A stretch of DNA of 64,000 nucleotides from Caryophanon tenue (GTDB taxonomy: Bacteria > Bacillota > Bacilli > Bacillales_A > Planococcaceae), in the NCBI RefSeq assembly GCF_001700315.1, contig NZ_MASJ01000039.1, forward strand, positions 1-64,000, read 5' to 3'. Position 1 is the stretch's first letter; every line of letters starts with the position of its first letter. Positions 18,801 to 27,555 of this stretch are shown piece after piece. Both the position numbers and the translations under genes were made by a program. The notes below the pieces were generated by a model. That model had not been told where the DNA came from. It ran no database searches and was given only the letters and a program-made list of their open reading frames with translations.

Positions 18801-18887
18801 GGTTTAACAAACGAAATCATTCCAGTCAATGAACTCTATCCTTCTCATAACGATCGTAACTTCTTAAGCTTACCAGAGAAAAAATAA
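15864..18887 (+). CDS. Large secreted multidomain protein with Ig-like and carboxypeptidase-regulatory-like repeats
   Basis: This 1007-aa protein has a signal peptide (1-28, cleaved after ASA). An N-terminal SbsA/Big_5-type Ig domain covers about 30-125, and an Asn/Asp-rich linker lies near 290. A beta-rich middle region follows. Two carboxypeptidase-regulatory-like domains start at about 650 (KGRVVDSSTQEPLADVNVTI) and 755 (SGKIIDAVSGENMADTTL). A C-terminal DUF2135/YfaP-like domain starts near 855 (VVLTWENEPSDLDLHAWG). It has no LPxTG, SLH or membrane anchor, so it is probably released or held noncovalently. AAAGGAGGTGAA precedes the ATG. Its partner in divergent orientation is the subtilase. 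The likely role is surface matrix or adhesion, by inference. Confidence 0.8.
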   Translation: MNKKLFMHVVSLCMIFIIVFGLHNSASANDDWQIIQSQQNVPMNKTFTVTFSKVIHENAVRSHTVYVEDEQGNRVSGVETSYITGSKQLLVAPPLNHYDANTTYTLYVSENVYTPDGEYLSKPVKMTFTTSDELDTTNVFVAREDSANETSYTNRTVVLNDNVLQTLTSGTYEGNELSFTNPSAQVQQLQAGAIIILPATAEYPSGWAKKIVSVTQRGNVITFTTTDPELDEVFADIDISQEISLTQDDVVISPELSHAVLSENTLPNGDLRFLLRNEDGSEATITVSEANRPNTNNNDDEDENQGDIIVDNSSAHQLVITFENYKIPRLDADVNGTFTLNYPKLYVDTKWLRLNRLEMTAGVVTNVEIGYGMEAEIGDVIDLLPIGFQVKAGGVAGVEIMPQFFYNLEGSVSTSVELEQETSLVFGLKKNEDNETVGFNESRFTLEPKFTAFSGNVTGRLGFGLDITAEVVQFELGGLNANLFYEKELSGEISTDLVCFYSTSKVGLGLSANIRDFVDITFFGNGSDEITRTLKDSSNCGIEQLLVDNLYVDAGESKYLKVDGVTAGSQIKPILEGASSTPDDNLTLTSQNPDVVKVFPNGKVTVAEGTLHGESVDIDLTYYNEGLDETFEETVTIYVSNQEQLQTPRAVKGRVVDSSTQEPLADVNVTIAPRTILDNINDLIGTDWGTPQEPIAELTTNNVGEYATQLKPGNYKLTFEKDGYLETVVYSTIQVSNDPTIAQIINEVKLTNLDFVNLGTVSGKIIDAVSGENMADTTLFFREGQDNKDGDVVHSELTNTDGTYTAELNAGTYTIELLKEGYLKAYFTIVVVAEQDKTNQNFTISKALDLSEMRVVLTWENEPSDLDLHAWGPGLNNESFHLYYTHVGDSNYSEFAGLSLDRDDTYYYGPETITLSEVRPGLYTFGIHNYTTYYSTTSTTLARSGARVDIYSGASETPVETFYVPHDGIGAYWEVFKFNGLTNEIIPVNELYPSHNDRNFLSLPEKK

Positions 18888-18891
18888 CGAC

Positions 18892-18929
18892 AAAAGACAT
18901 CTGCGAAAATACGCAGATGTCTTTTTATA
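18892..18929. terminator. Bidirectional terminator
   Basis: AAAGACATCTGCG pairs with CGCAGATGTCTTT, with a T run on the plus side and an A run on the other. It serves the 1007-aa gene and the convergent LysM-P60 gene. Confidence 0.9.
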
Positions 18930-18938
18930 TACTATAAA

Positions 18939-19757
18939 TTACAGACGACCGTAACCTGTGAAGTATTTACCCCAGTAACCGCTACGTACGCTATCTACTT
19001 TTACGCCAGAGCTTGCTGCTGAAATCATTTGACCGTTGCCGATGTAAATGCCTACATGTGAAATGCCGCGCTTGTATGTGCCGCTAAAGAATACTAAGTC
19101 ACCTACACGTGGTGAAGATACTTTTGTTGACATATTGTAGTAACCAGCCGCTGTTGTACGCCCAATATTTTTACCTGATTGTTTAAATACATAAGCGATG
19201 AAGCCAGAGCAGTCAAAACCTGTAGATGGTGAAGAGCCACCAAATTTATAACGTGTACCTAAATGTTTACGTGCGTTCGTTACGACATTTGAAGAACCTA
19301 CAGATGATGATGAAGCTGAGCTTGCTTTCGTTGAGCTTGATGCTGATGCTTTTCCTGTTACTTTTAGTTTTTGCCCAACATAAATTGTCGTTGAACGTAA
19401 ACCGTTAATGTTCATAATATTACGGTATGTTGTGCCGTAACGGCTTGCGATTTTTGATAATGTATCGCCACGCTTTACTGTATATGTAGTAGAAGCTGCT
19501 GCCTTTGTTGAAGATGATGTTGATGCACTTGCTGAAGCACCACCGATTTGTAATTTTTGACCAGGGTAAATCGTTGTTGAGCGTAAGCCGTTTTGATTCA
19601 TAATTGATTGATATGACACGCCGTACTGCTTTCCGATTTTTGATAATGAATCCCCTGATTTTACTGTATATGTTGCAGCTGATGCTGCTGTGACACCTGT
19701 AAATGCTAATGTACCACCAAGTGCAATGGCTGTAATTTTCTTTGTGAATGTATGCAT
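18939..19757 (-). CDS. LysM-NlpC/P60 peptidoglycan endopeptidase (two LysM domains)
   Basis: This is a secreted D,L-endopeptidase of the LytE/CwlS type, 272 aa. It has a signal peptide (1-27, ends ASA), LysM 1 (28-72), a Ser/Ala linker, LysM 2 (91-133), a second Ser-rich linker and an NlpC/P60 domain (157-272). The catalytic Cys183 is in FDCSGF and the His234 in ISHVGIY. The enzyme would cut the gamma-D-Glu-meso-DAP bond of stem peptides during wall growth or cell separation. A paralogue with one LysM lies at 62.9-63.6 kb. GAGGTC precedes the ATG. The 19758-19994 leader contains no riboswitch I could recognise. Confidence 0.92.
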   Translation of the reverse strand: MHTFTKKITAIALGGTLAFTGVTAASAATYTVKSGDSLSKIGKQYGVSYQSIMNQNGLRSTTIYPGQKLQIGGASASASTSSSTKAAASTTYTVKRGDTLSKIASRYGTTYRNIMNINGLRSTTIYVGQKLKVTGKASASSSTKASSASSSSVGSSNVVTNARKHLGTRYKFGGSSPSTGFDCSGFIAYVFKQSGKNIGRTTAAGYYNMSTKVSSPRVGDLVFFSGTYKRGISHVGIYIGNGQMISAASSGVKVDSVRSGYWGKYFTGYGRL

Positions 19758-19994
19758 ATAAAGTTGACCTCGTATGTTTTATTTTTTAATGTTGTTTACG
19801 AGATTCATTCTATCCATTTTGTATTACAAACATATAACAAAAATCACGATTTCTTCGATATTGTAGGCACTGGCTACGCGTGGTATATAGCATTTCATTT
19901 GTAATATAAGCTTTTAAAATAGCCTTATTAATTCCCTTTATAGAGTGATGTTAAACATACAATTAACTGTATAAAAATCAATACCTAAAAAAAA

Positions 19995-20037
19995 GAAAAT
20001 CCCGTAAGAGAAAAATGACACTCTTACGGGATTTTTA
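19995..20037 (-). terminator. Terminator after the hydratase-ALDH fusion remnant
   Basis: AAAATCCCGTAAGAG pairs with CTCTTACGGGATTTT across a 10-nt loop. It is oriented to end the decayed aromatic-catabolism transcript. Confidence 0.9.
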
Positions 20038-20042
20038 CAACT

Positions 20043-21772
20043 TTATTTCAATGCAATACAAATATTTTTCGCTTCTGTAAAGAATTCTAAGCTATGGTGA
20101 CCACCCTCACGTCCAACACCTGACTTTTTAAAGCCGCCAAATGGTGCGCGTAAATTACGAACGAACCAGCAGTTTACCCAAATCGTACCCGCACGAACAT
20201 TGTGTGAAATATTATGTGCACGTTTTAAATTTTCAGTCCAAATGATGCTGTTTAAGCCATAGTCTGTACTATTGGCAATTTCAAGTGCTTGCTCATCTGT
20301 ATCAAATGGAATAATTGTTACTACTGGTCCGAAAATTTCTTCTTGTGAAATGCGAGCTAGTGGATTTTCTTGTACGTAAATGGTCGGTTCTAAATAATAA
20401 CCTGTTTCTAAACGTTCCGGTAATTCAGGGCGTTTCCCACCATGAATAAGCTGCGAGTTTTCAATTTGAGCAATTTCAAAATAGCTTGTTACTTTCTCAT
20501 AATGCTCTTGTGATACAAGTGGCCCCATATTCGTTTGTTCATCTTGTGGGTCGCCAACAACTAATTGTTGCGCCGCTTCTTTAAACTTCGCTAAAAACTC
20601 ATCCATAATGCCACGCTGTACTAAAATACGTGAACCTGCTAAGCAAACTTGACCGGAGTTCATAAAGGCTGCGCGAATCGATTCTGGTACTGCTTTTTCT
20701 AAATCAGCATCGTCAAAAATAATATTCGCGGCTTTCCCACCTAATTCAAACGATACTTTTTTCAGCGTATCTGCGCCATTCTTCAAAATTGCTTTCCCTG
20801 TAGATGTTTCCCCCGTAAACGAAATTAAATCGACTTCAGGATGTGTCGTCATATATTCACCGGCAGAACCGCCACCGAATCCATGAATGACGTTCACAAC
20901 ACCGTCAGGAATGCCCGCTTCCTTCGCAATTTCACCGAGTAACGATACTGTTAAAGGCGTTGTTTCAGCAGGTTTAATAATCGCTGTATTACCGGTTGCA
21001 AGACATGGACCAAGCTTCCATGTTGTCAGCATAAACGGTAAATTCCATGGTGTAATTAATGAAGCAACGCCAACTGGCTCATAACGTGTATAGTTAATAT
21101 AGTTATCATCCATTGGGTACGTTTCGCCGCCTTGTTGTTCCATAAAGTCTGCGAAAAATTTCAAGTTATGGGCTGCGCGTGCAGGATTCCCCATTACTGA
21201 AGCGGCTGTCGTTGTCGCTAACACATCGTCATCCTTTTTAAAGACGCAGCCCATAAGCTCCAAATTTATATCTGATACAGCGTGGCGTTGTGGTGACACG
21301 ATATAACGTGATGAAGACGAGTTATCCGCAATTACATCTGGTAATGTGAAGTTGAAATTTAAATAACGGCTATCAATAATCTCCATTGCTGCTGTCACGT
21401 AATCCGTTGCGTCTAATACGTCCGCTACCGTGACAACCGGTCCGTCTAAATCTTTTTTTAACACGAAGGCAATTTCAGGCTCGATTTTTGCATGAATAAA
21501 CGGTGCCATTAAAATCGGCTCATCCGGCGCCAGTAACATATTTTCAAACAACACGCCATAAGAAGGCTCATATACGCCCATCATTTGTTGTTTTGCTTTA
21601 CTCGTTAAACCTAGCTTCCACCCGGAAAGCTTTGTTTGTTCTTCTGTTATTTTTCGCTCGATTAATGCCTCTTGAATATCATAGGCGACCTCAATCGTTA
21701 ACTCTGGATAGTCATCTACAAACTTCTTAATTTCTTGGCGGTGTTTTTCCGCTTCGAATAAAATTGTTGTAA
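20043..21772 (-). pseudogene. Fusion remnant: 2-keto-4-pentenoate hydratase/4-oxalocrotonate decarboxylase fragment joined to an aldehyde dehydrogenase fragment
   Basis: From about 21772 to 21173 the frame encodes the N-terminal part of a meta-cleavage hydratase/decarboxylase (GWKLGLTSKAKQQMM, then EPSYG, IHAKIEPEIAFVL and MGNPARA). Its first residues are missing and its C-terminal 90-100 residues are lost. At about 21173 it continues in frame into the middle of a semialdehyde dehydrogenase (AHNLKFFADFMEQQ). The rest of that enzyme is intact, with FELGGK, the catalytic Cys in NSGQVCLAGSR and EEIFGPVV, but its N-terminal ~100 residues are missing. The open part from ATG 21584 is 513 aa, yet neither half is complete. 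The join lies at a shared Ala-Arg-Ala stretch, suggesting a deletion between former neighbours. Confidence 0.8.
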
Positions 21773-21774
21773 TT

Positions 21775-21975
21775 TACCTCATGCGGGAGTAATGCGCCCG
21801 CTGAGTCCGTGACGTAAATAATTTCTGCACCGTAGCTCTCCATTTTTTTCGCTTCTTCCACGAGTTTAGTTGTTGGTGCCATATGTGCCATCATTAAAAA
21901 GCCAACCGTTTGCAAGTCCATTTCTCGACTTAGTTGAATATGTTGTTTCGAGACGTCTGCTTCTGTAATTTGTAA
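21775..21975 (-). pseudogene. Internal fragment of 4-hydroxy-2-oxovalerate aldolase
   Basis: The minus-strand frame reads [19 protein letters not shown], then [12 protein letters not shown] and [23 protein letters not shown]. This is the conserved core of DmpG/MhpE-type 4-hydroxy-2-oxovalerate aldolase (a catechol meta-cleavage enzyme of about 340 aa). Only about 65 residues remain. Upstream it abuts the truncated HpaB and downstream the hydratase fragment, in each case with a change of reading frame at the junction. It cannot be functional. Confidence 0.8.
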
Positions 21976-22583
21976 TTTGTTAATGCTGAGCCTGTTGCGA
22001 CCATTTTGGATCCGCTTACAATTAAGCCTTTATCCGTTTCTTTCTCAACGCGAATGAAAACATCCCCGACTTCATGTACGTCTTTATTACGGTCTACTGG
22101 TGGATTCACAATCGCATGATTGAAAAACCAGTTCTTTTCTTGTGCTTCCTTATACCAGAACTTTGCATTTTCAGAATATGGCGCATAGTACTCTGGATTG
22201 CCCCCTAGCGTCGCTAAAAACGATGCTTTATAATCCGGTGTACGTCCCATTTGGCCATATGTAAGCTTTGTCCATTCAGCAATCGCATCACGAGATTCGA
22301 TTAAATCTTGTGCCGATTTTGACGCTTTGAAATATTTGAATGTGTAACCGCCGCTACCTGTATCGGTTTCCGTTGTTAAAACATCTTTATATTTCGGGTC
22401 ATGTAGCGCATCGTATAATCGTGCAATTGAACGTGCGGAATTTCGAAACGCCGGATGATTCGCAACATCCTTGACTTTTTCACCGTCCAACCAAATTTCG
22501 CGGTCATCTTGCAAGCTGTCTAAATACTCTTGTCCTGTTAATGGCTTTGTTGTCGGTGCTTGTTGTTCTTTTTGCATTACCAT
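21930..22583 (-). pseudogene. hpaB: Truncated 4-hydroxyphenylacetate 3-monooxygenase, oxygenase subunit
   Basis: The start ATG 22583 is preceded by AAGGGGGC. The frame carries the HpaB N-terminal domain ([20 protein letters not shown], then [13 protein letters not shown] and [11 protein letters not shown]) up to the substrate-loop region [12 protein letters not shown]. There it breaks into unrelated residues and a stop after roughly 200 of the usual ~480 residues. The break (about 21965-21980) lies at a short direct repeat, AATTTGTAATTTGT on the plus strand, where aldolase sequence begins in another frame. The intact enzyme hydroxylates 4-hydroxyphenylacetate to homoprotocatechuate using FADH2. 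It was probably the first gene of the lost operon. Confidence 0.85.
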
Positions 22584-22861
22584 ATTTCTTTGCCCCCTTC
22601 GCAATTGTTCCCATCCCACAAGCAAGTTGCTGTTGTATTGGTTAAACTCACTATAAAAAGAACTGAATTTTCTGTTAATTAATTTTTTGTATAGTCTTTT
22701 CTCCGTTCACTATACAAACTATAAAGTAGAGAATAACCGCATTACATAGTTAAAAATAGTTTTTTACAGCAATTATTTTTTATACATCTATTTTTAACGA
22801 CTCTCTTTCTCACATATGATAAGCTATCAGTACGTGTTGAATTTAAAAGGAGTGAAACATC

Positions 22862-23380
22862 ATGAACTTACAATATCCATTAGGGATGTTTTCTTATGAA
22901 GGAGCATTAACACAAAACGTTATTCATACATGGATTGATGAAATCGAAGCTTTGCCACGTGTGTTACGTGAAGCAGTTAACGATTTAACAGACGTCCAAC
23001 TCAATACACCCTATCGTCCAGGTGGCTGGACAGTACGCCAAGTTGTTCATCATCTTGCCGATAGTCATATGAACGCCTATATTCGCTTTAAACTGGCATT
23101 AACCGAGGAAGCACCCACAATTAAACTATATGATGAGGCGAAGTGGGCTGTACTACCCGATGCAGAACTTCCGATTGATGTGTCTTTGTCATTATTAGCG
23201 ACCTTGCACTTACGCTGGACAACGGTGCTGCGAAATTTAACGGAGGAAGATTTGCACAAGTCATTTATCCATCCAGAAAATGGTCCAGTATCACTCGCTA
23301 AAAATATTGGGCTGTATGCTTGGCATGGTAATCATCATGTTGCCCATATTCAAGCGCTGCGAAAACGTCAGAAATGGTAA
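22862..23380 (+). CDS. yfiT: DinB/YfiT-family putative metal-dependent hydrolase or thiol transferase
   Basis: This 172-aa four-helix-bundle protein matches the YfiT branch of the DinB superfamily. The metal-binding histidines are visible: His64 in VVHHLADSH and His158/His162 in [10 protein letters not shown]. subtilis YfiT binds nickel or zinc; related proteins act as bacillithiol or mycothiol transferases, so detoxification is likely, but the substrate is unproven. AAAAGGAGTG precedes the ATG. It stands intact between two decayed blocks on the opposite strand and ends at a repeat-type terminator. Confidence 0.85.
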   Translation: MNLQYPLGMFSYEGALTQNVIHTWIDEIEALPRVLREAVNDLTDVQLNTPYRPGGWTVRQVVHHLADSHMNAYIRFKLALTEEAPTIKLYDEAKWAVLPDAELPIDVSLSLLATLHLRWTTVLRNLTEEDLHKSFIHPENGPVSLAKNIGLYAWHGNHHVAHIQALRKRQKW

Positions 23381-23465
23381 ACGCGTCCGCTATGTGGCGT
23401 AGCACCAAAAGCACAAAAAAATCCTTTAGCAGTGGTCGTTGCTAGAGGATTTTTCTTTTTATCTC
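23381..23465. repeat. Dispersed hairpin repeat, copy 2, with extended flank
   Basis: AATCCTTTAGCA and TGCTAGAGGATT form the stem. The left flank holds the extended module ACGCGTCCGCTATG followed by GGCGTAGCACC, also seen beside copies 3 and 4. It lies between convergent genes, so a terminator role fits. This copy has diverged most. Confidence 0.75.
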
Positions 23466-23473
23466 AAATTATT

Positions 23474-25130
23474 TTAAAAATGAATCGCCTGTACCGCATA
23501 ATAAAATTGCAGTGCTAATTGGCATTGGAAGCGCCCATCGCCTGTTTTAATGTCCACACTTATAAGTGACTCAATTTTTTCAATACGATAGCGTAAACCT
23601 GGTAACGATAAATTTAACTGTTTTGCGGTTTTATTCAAATTCCCATTATGCTCAAAATAGATTTGTAATGTATAAAGGAGTTGGGCATCTTGTCGTTGGT
23701 CATAATCTATTAATGCACCGATAACTGTTTCATAATAAGACACCAGTTGCGAAGGATCTGCCCTTTGTAAAAAGAGGAGGACATGCTGCATTTCCTCATA
23801 ATCAATCAACGACTTGCACACGCTTTTTTGAACAATGTGCAAGGAAATTGCTAAGCTTCACTGCCTCTTCATAACTCGTACGTAAATCCGCTAATGAGCG
23901 TACCGTTCTTCCTACGCCAAAATAACCTTGATTTTTTTGGAAACGCTTTCTCGAAATCGTACACACAAAGCTCTGCGACTTCTCTAGCACGATGAATCGT
24001 TTCTTGTACTAACAGTATAAGCTCATTTTTCATAATAAATAGATCATTGACATGCTTTTCTAAAGATAAGTACTGTTCATATACATCTGCTACGTCGCTC
24101 TTTAATACAACTACTCGAAATGGTTCAGTAAAATTAATACTAAATAGCTGTGGATCAATATGTTCTAATTTTTGCTGTTGTAATAAAAGTTCAAATGCTT
24201 CTGCCTGCTGTTGCCAATTTCGCGTTGCATTGCGTAATGTCACATTAAAATACCATACAAAGATTAGGAGGCTACGTTCCACAATTTGCTTTGTCACTGG
24301 ATGAATCGGTGTGTCACTAATTAAAATCAATTTCGCATAAACGGTTTGATTACTTTGCACCTTTAAAATTTCTAGATGGCCGTCAATACGTTTTGCTTCG
24401 CTATATTGCTTATAAACCGCATTATGTGCATCATCCAACATAACTTGTTCAAACGGATGTCGAATCATACTCCGTTCGGCTACAATACTAATATTTAATT
24501 CTTCCGACATTAACATTAATAGTGTTCTTAAGCTTTTTTCTTTTAATAAGCGATTCATAAGTTGTTCATTTAATTGTTCCGGCGGTGCTAAATGTGGTGA
24601 ACACGCGACGAATGTACAATTGGCATCTTTCCGACCTCGACATGATTCTTCGTAGACCACAATATCTTTCCCATATACAGCACGTAAATATCCTTTTACA
24701 TAGCCGATAAGTTCCCAGCAAACCGTTTCTTCGCTAAAGCCTAAGTGTTTGACGTGTTCCTCATACTCATATGAATAATACCAACTACCGCGCATATACA
24801 ACGATTGTTCATCCAACTCCATTTTTTCTGCTTCTACCATAACAGGGCCTGCAAGTGTATGTAATGCTGTTCCTGCCAAAATTAATTCTTCTTTTGTACG
24901 CCACGGAAATTCATGCATAATTGCTTTTGCTGCATTATAGCCATTCGAAATACCGTAACGAATCAAAATTGATTTAGCGCGTTCCCCCCTAATGTTTGCA
25001 CCAAATCTTTACGTAAAAAACCAAGTGATTCTGTTGCTGCAAGAACCATTCTCTTGTTGTTTAATTTAATCATACCGCTTCGTGGGCTTACATCTACAAC
25101 ATGCTCAAACACCAATTTGTTTGCTTTCAT
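23474..25130 (-). pseudogene. XylR_N/V4R-sensor, PucR-type aromatic-catabolism regulator, multiply frameshifted
   Basis: The gene starts at ATG 25130 (AAAGGGGAT ahead) with FEHVVDVSPRSGMIKLNNKRM, the XylR-N domain opening. The frame then shifts near 24967 (a T4 run before RYGISNGYNAAKAIM), again near 23935 (an A7 run before GYFGVGR) and again near 23830. Reassembled domains are XylR_N, V4R (CRGRKDANCTFVAC), a linker, and a PucR-like helix-turn-helix C-terminus (HNGNLNKTAKQLNLS, then LPGLRYRIEKIE). Such proteins sense aromatic effectors and activate catabolic operons. At least three lesions make this a dead gene, matching the decayed hpaB-type genes next door. Confidence 0.85.
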
Positions 25131-25333
25131 TTTTCTATCCCCTTTGCCACTGATAATGTTTATTACGTATTGATATTGTACTATGATTTTGATGCTTACA
25201 TACAGAGAAAGCCGTTTTCTTTAGTGACCTTGTTTATTTTTATAAATATAAATGTCGGATATTATGATGTATTTACAAAATATTTTCAAATCAACTACAT
25301 CTTTTTACAGATTGCGTATATATACTTACTGAT

Positions 25334-25359
25334 AACGTAGGTCTTATCCTACGTTTTTT
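25334..25359 (+). terminator. Terminator-like hairpin just ahead of phzF-like gene
   Basis: AACGTAGG (25334-25341) and CCTACGTT (25348-25355) with a 6-nt loop are followed by T4-6. It ends only about 12 nt before the Shine-Dalgarno of the PhzF gene. It could be an attenuator or could end a transcript from upstream. Between 25131 and 25333 I see no gene. Confidence 0.6.
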
Positions 25360-25384
25360 CGTACGCACATTAAAGGAGGATCTC

Positions 25385-26287
25385 ATGACAACTATACACA
25401 TTTATCATTATGATGCTTTTACCAATACACCACATAAAGGAAATCCTGCGGGCGTTGTGTTAAATGGGGATACACTAACAGATACGGACATGCAACTAAT
25501 TGCGACGGCTGTTGGTTTTAATGAAACCGCCTTCCCTGTTCATTCAACAGTTGCAGATTTACGTATTCGCTTCTTTACCCCTGGACATGAAATGAATTTA
25601 TGTGGACATGCGACAATGGCAACCATTTATGCATTGAAAACACGTGGCTATTTACATGATGTGACCACACTGACAATTGAAACAAATGCGGGCATTTTAC
25701 CAATAACGATTGAAGAACGTACTAATGGCATTTATATAACGATGCAGCATGCCGCACCTCAATTTGAATCATTTAACGGCAACACTGCCCTACTCGCACA
25801 ATCACTTGGCTTACATGACACGGACATAGCCGATACACTTCCTATTGTCTACGGGAGTACGGGCGTGTGGACATTACTTGTACCAATTAAAGGGCTAGAA
25901 GCATTTCAACGGATGTCGCCTGTAAATGCACAATTTCCATCGATCCTTACCGATATGCCAAAAGCATCCGTTCACCCATTTTGTCTAGAAACCTATGACG
26001 ATACTGCTCATATGCATGCACGCCATTTCTCATCCCCTTATTCAGGAACGATTGAAGATGCCGTTACTGGAACAGCGTCTGGTGTGATGGGTGCTTATTA
26101 CGCAAATTATATTAATCCAGATGTATCGGCATTATCGCTTACTGTTGAACAAGGACAAGAAATCGGCAAGGATGGTCGGGTTTACGTACATATGAAACGA
26201 ACACCCGAAAATATGCTTATTCAGATTACCGGAACAGCTGTTTATGTAAAAGAATGGACAATTGAACTAGCGAATTTATGTAAATAA
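25385..26287 (+). CDS. PhzF-family isomerase
   Basis: This 300-aa enzyme has the PhzF/diaminopimelate-epimerase-like double fold: an N-terminal [18 protein letters not shown], the catalytic Glu region [26 protein letters not shown], and the C-terminal [16 protein letters not shown]. PhzF itself isomerises a phenazine precursor, but most Firmicute members sit outside phenazine clusters and have unknown substrates. No phenazine genes are nearby. AAAGGAGG precedes ATG 25385. It is probably monocistronic. Confidence 0.9.
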   Translation: MTTIHIYHYDAFTNTPHKGNPAGVVLNGDTLTDTDMQLIATAVGFNETAFPVHSTVADLRIRFFTPGHEMNLCGHATMATIYALKTRGYLHDVTTLTIETNAGILPITIEERTNGIYITMQHAAPQFESFNGNTALLAQSLGLHDTDIADTLPIVYGSTGVWTLLVPIKGLEAFQRMSPVNAQFPSILTDMPKASVHPFCLETYDDTAHMHARHFSSPYSGTIEDAVTGTASGVMGAYYANYINPDVSALSLTVEQGQEIGKDGRVYVHMKRTPENMLIQITGTAVYVKEWTIELANLCK

Positions 26288-26331
26288 ATACAAATATAAT
26301 ATTTCGTTTTTCCTACATTCGAAATTAATGA

Positions 26332-26373
26332 TATAATGTAACAAAAGTATGTAAATTCTTACTTTTGTTACAT
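26332..26373 (+). promoter_or_regulatory. TATAAT -10 followed by a 14-bp palindrome (operator candidate)
   Basis: ATGTAACAAAAGTA (26336-26349) and TACTTTTGTTACAT (26360-26373) are perfect inverted repeats separated by 10 nt. They overlap the end of a TATAAT (26332-26337). There is no T run, so an operator or 5'-UTR stem is likelier than a terminator. It controls the following diguanylate cyclase if real. The 10-mer inside it recurs upstream of two other regulatory genes. Confidence 0.55.
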
Positions 26374-26405
26374 ATTTCTGAATCGAATGGGGTGAAAAAT
26401 AAGCG

Positions 26406-27455
26406 ATGGAAACATATGCGTTAAATAAATATAATCAATTAAAACGCTCTATTTATTTATTGATTATCCCTTTATTTATGATGACCAATATTTTGTATTG
26501 GCTTGTATCACCTAATATCAATCGCTTTATGGAAATCACAGTGCCACCTATCTGCGTATTATTAATGTTACTATGGATTGGTTTTTATAAAAAAATATAT
26601 GTTTATTATTTAGAAATTTTTTGTGTTTTGTTCACAAGTGTGTATCAGTTAATTCGTGTACAAACGATGGCACAAGAACTCGCTGTCGACCATTTGAATG
26701 TTTATATGTTTTGGTCACCCATTTATTATATTCTAGTGTTTATCGTACTTGAACGTAATAAAGCACTTTATATGTCACTTACCATGCTCGGGGCGATCAT
26801 GATACTCACATGGCCGTTAGCTGGAACTGTGCGTGCACATGATATTTTTATTCAATACTACGTTAGTACACTTATTTATATTATCGTTGTGTTTTTCTTC
26901 CGTACAATTGTTAGTGCGTATCTCGGATCCGCCATGCTTGTGAAAAATGCATACTATGATTACTTAACAAATATCGGCAATCGACGCTCCATCGATTATT
27001 GGCTTGATGACGCACTTGAGCATCAACAACCGTTTTCGATTATTTATTTTGATACTGACCATTTCAAAAAAATTAATGATGTGTACGGTCACGATGTTGG
27101 CGACCAAGTATTAAAGGAGATTGCGGTGCTTGTCTCGAATGCATTAACACCAAGTGATGACTTTGGACGCTGGGGTGGCGAGGAATTTTTAATTGTAGCA
27201 CGGCAACGACCTTTACAAGACGCTGTAGCTCTTGCAAAAACGCTACGCCAGCAAATTGACCTTCACTCATTTCAACATGTGGAGCATATTACATCGAGCT
27301 TTGGTGTCACAACATCAACCGCAGGCGATTCCTCTAAAAGTTTATTAAAACGGGCTGATGAAGCGCTCTATATTGCCAAAAATAGCGGGCGTAATCTCGT
27401 TGTCTATTATGATGCAGCAATGCCGGAAACAGAACATTATATTGAAACGACTTAA
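26406..27455 (+). CDS. Membrane diguanylate cyclase (GGDEF)
   Basis: This 349-aa protein has about six hydrophobic segments in residues 15-180 and a C-terminal GGDEF domain (about 185-340) with an intact active-site motif GGEEF at 257-261. The metal-site Asp lies in YFDTDHFKKINDVYGHDVGD. The RxxD inhibitory site expected just before GGEEF is absent, so product feedback is probably lacking. It would make cyclic di-GMP from two GTP at the inner face of the membrane in response to an unknown signal. GGGGTG lies 11-12 nt upstream of ATG 26406, a little distant. The upstream palindrome is the likely control site. Confidence 0.88.
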   Translation: METYALNKYNQLKRSIYLLIIPLFMMTNILYWLVSPNINRFMEITVPPICVLLMLLWIGFYKKIYVYYLEIFCVLFTSVYQLIRVQTMAQELAVDHLNVYMFWSPIYYILVFIVLERNKALYMSLTMLGAIMILTWPLAGTVRAHDIFIQYYVSTLIYIIVVFFFRTIVSAYLGSAMLVKNAYYDYLTNIGNRRSIDYWLDDALEHQQPFSIIYFDTDHFKKINDVYGHDVGDQVLKEIAVLVSNALTPSDDFGRWGGEEFLIVARQRPLQDAVALAKTLRQQIDLHSFQHVEHITSSFGVTTSTAGDSSKSLLKRADEALYIAKNSGRNLVVYYDAAMPETEHYIETT

Positions 27456-27485
27456 ACGACATCCTTATTTTTTATTTTTAGACGT

Positions 27486-27527
27486 AAAAAAGAGCATTGG
27501 AGAATAATCTCACAAATGCTCTTTTTC
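27486..27527. terminator. Bidirectional terminator
   Basis: AAAAAGAGCATT pairs with AATGCTCTTTTT. It lies between the diguanylate cyclase and the convergent rhodanese genes. Confidence 0.85.
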
Positions 27528-27555
27528 TTATGCTAAATAGCTACCTATTTATTAC

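Noticed and set aside
19758-19994. Possible c-di-AMP (ydaO) riboswitch ahead of the LysM-P60 gene
   Set aside because: Such elements often precede wall hydrolases, but none of the conserved blocks could be found here or ahead of the 62.9 kb paralogue.
20043-21584. Reading the 513-aa ORF as a genuine bifunctional hydratase-dehydrogenase
   Set aside because: Both halves are truncated at the join, and neighbouring genes are fragments of the same pathway, so deletion is the better explanation.
25385-26287. Phenazine biosynthesis
   Set aside because: Only a PhzF-family gene is present; the family is broad and no other phz gene occurs in the window.
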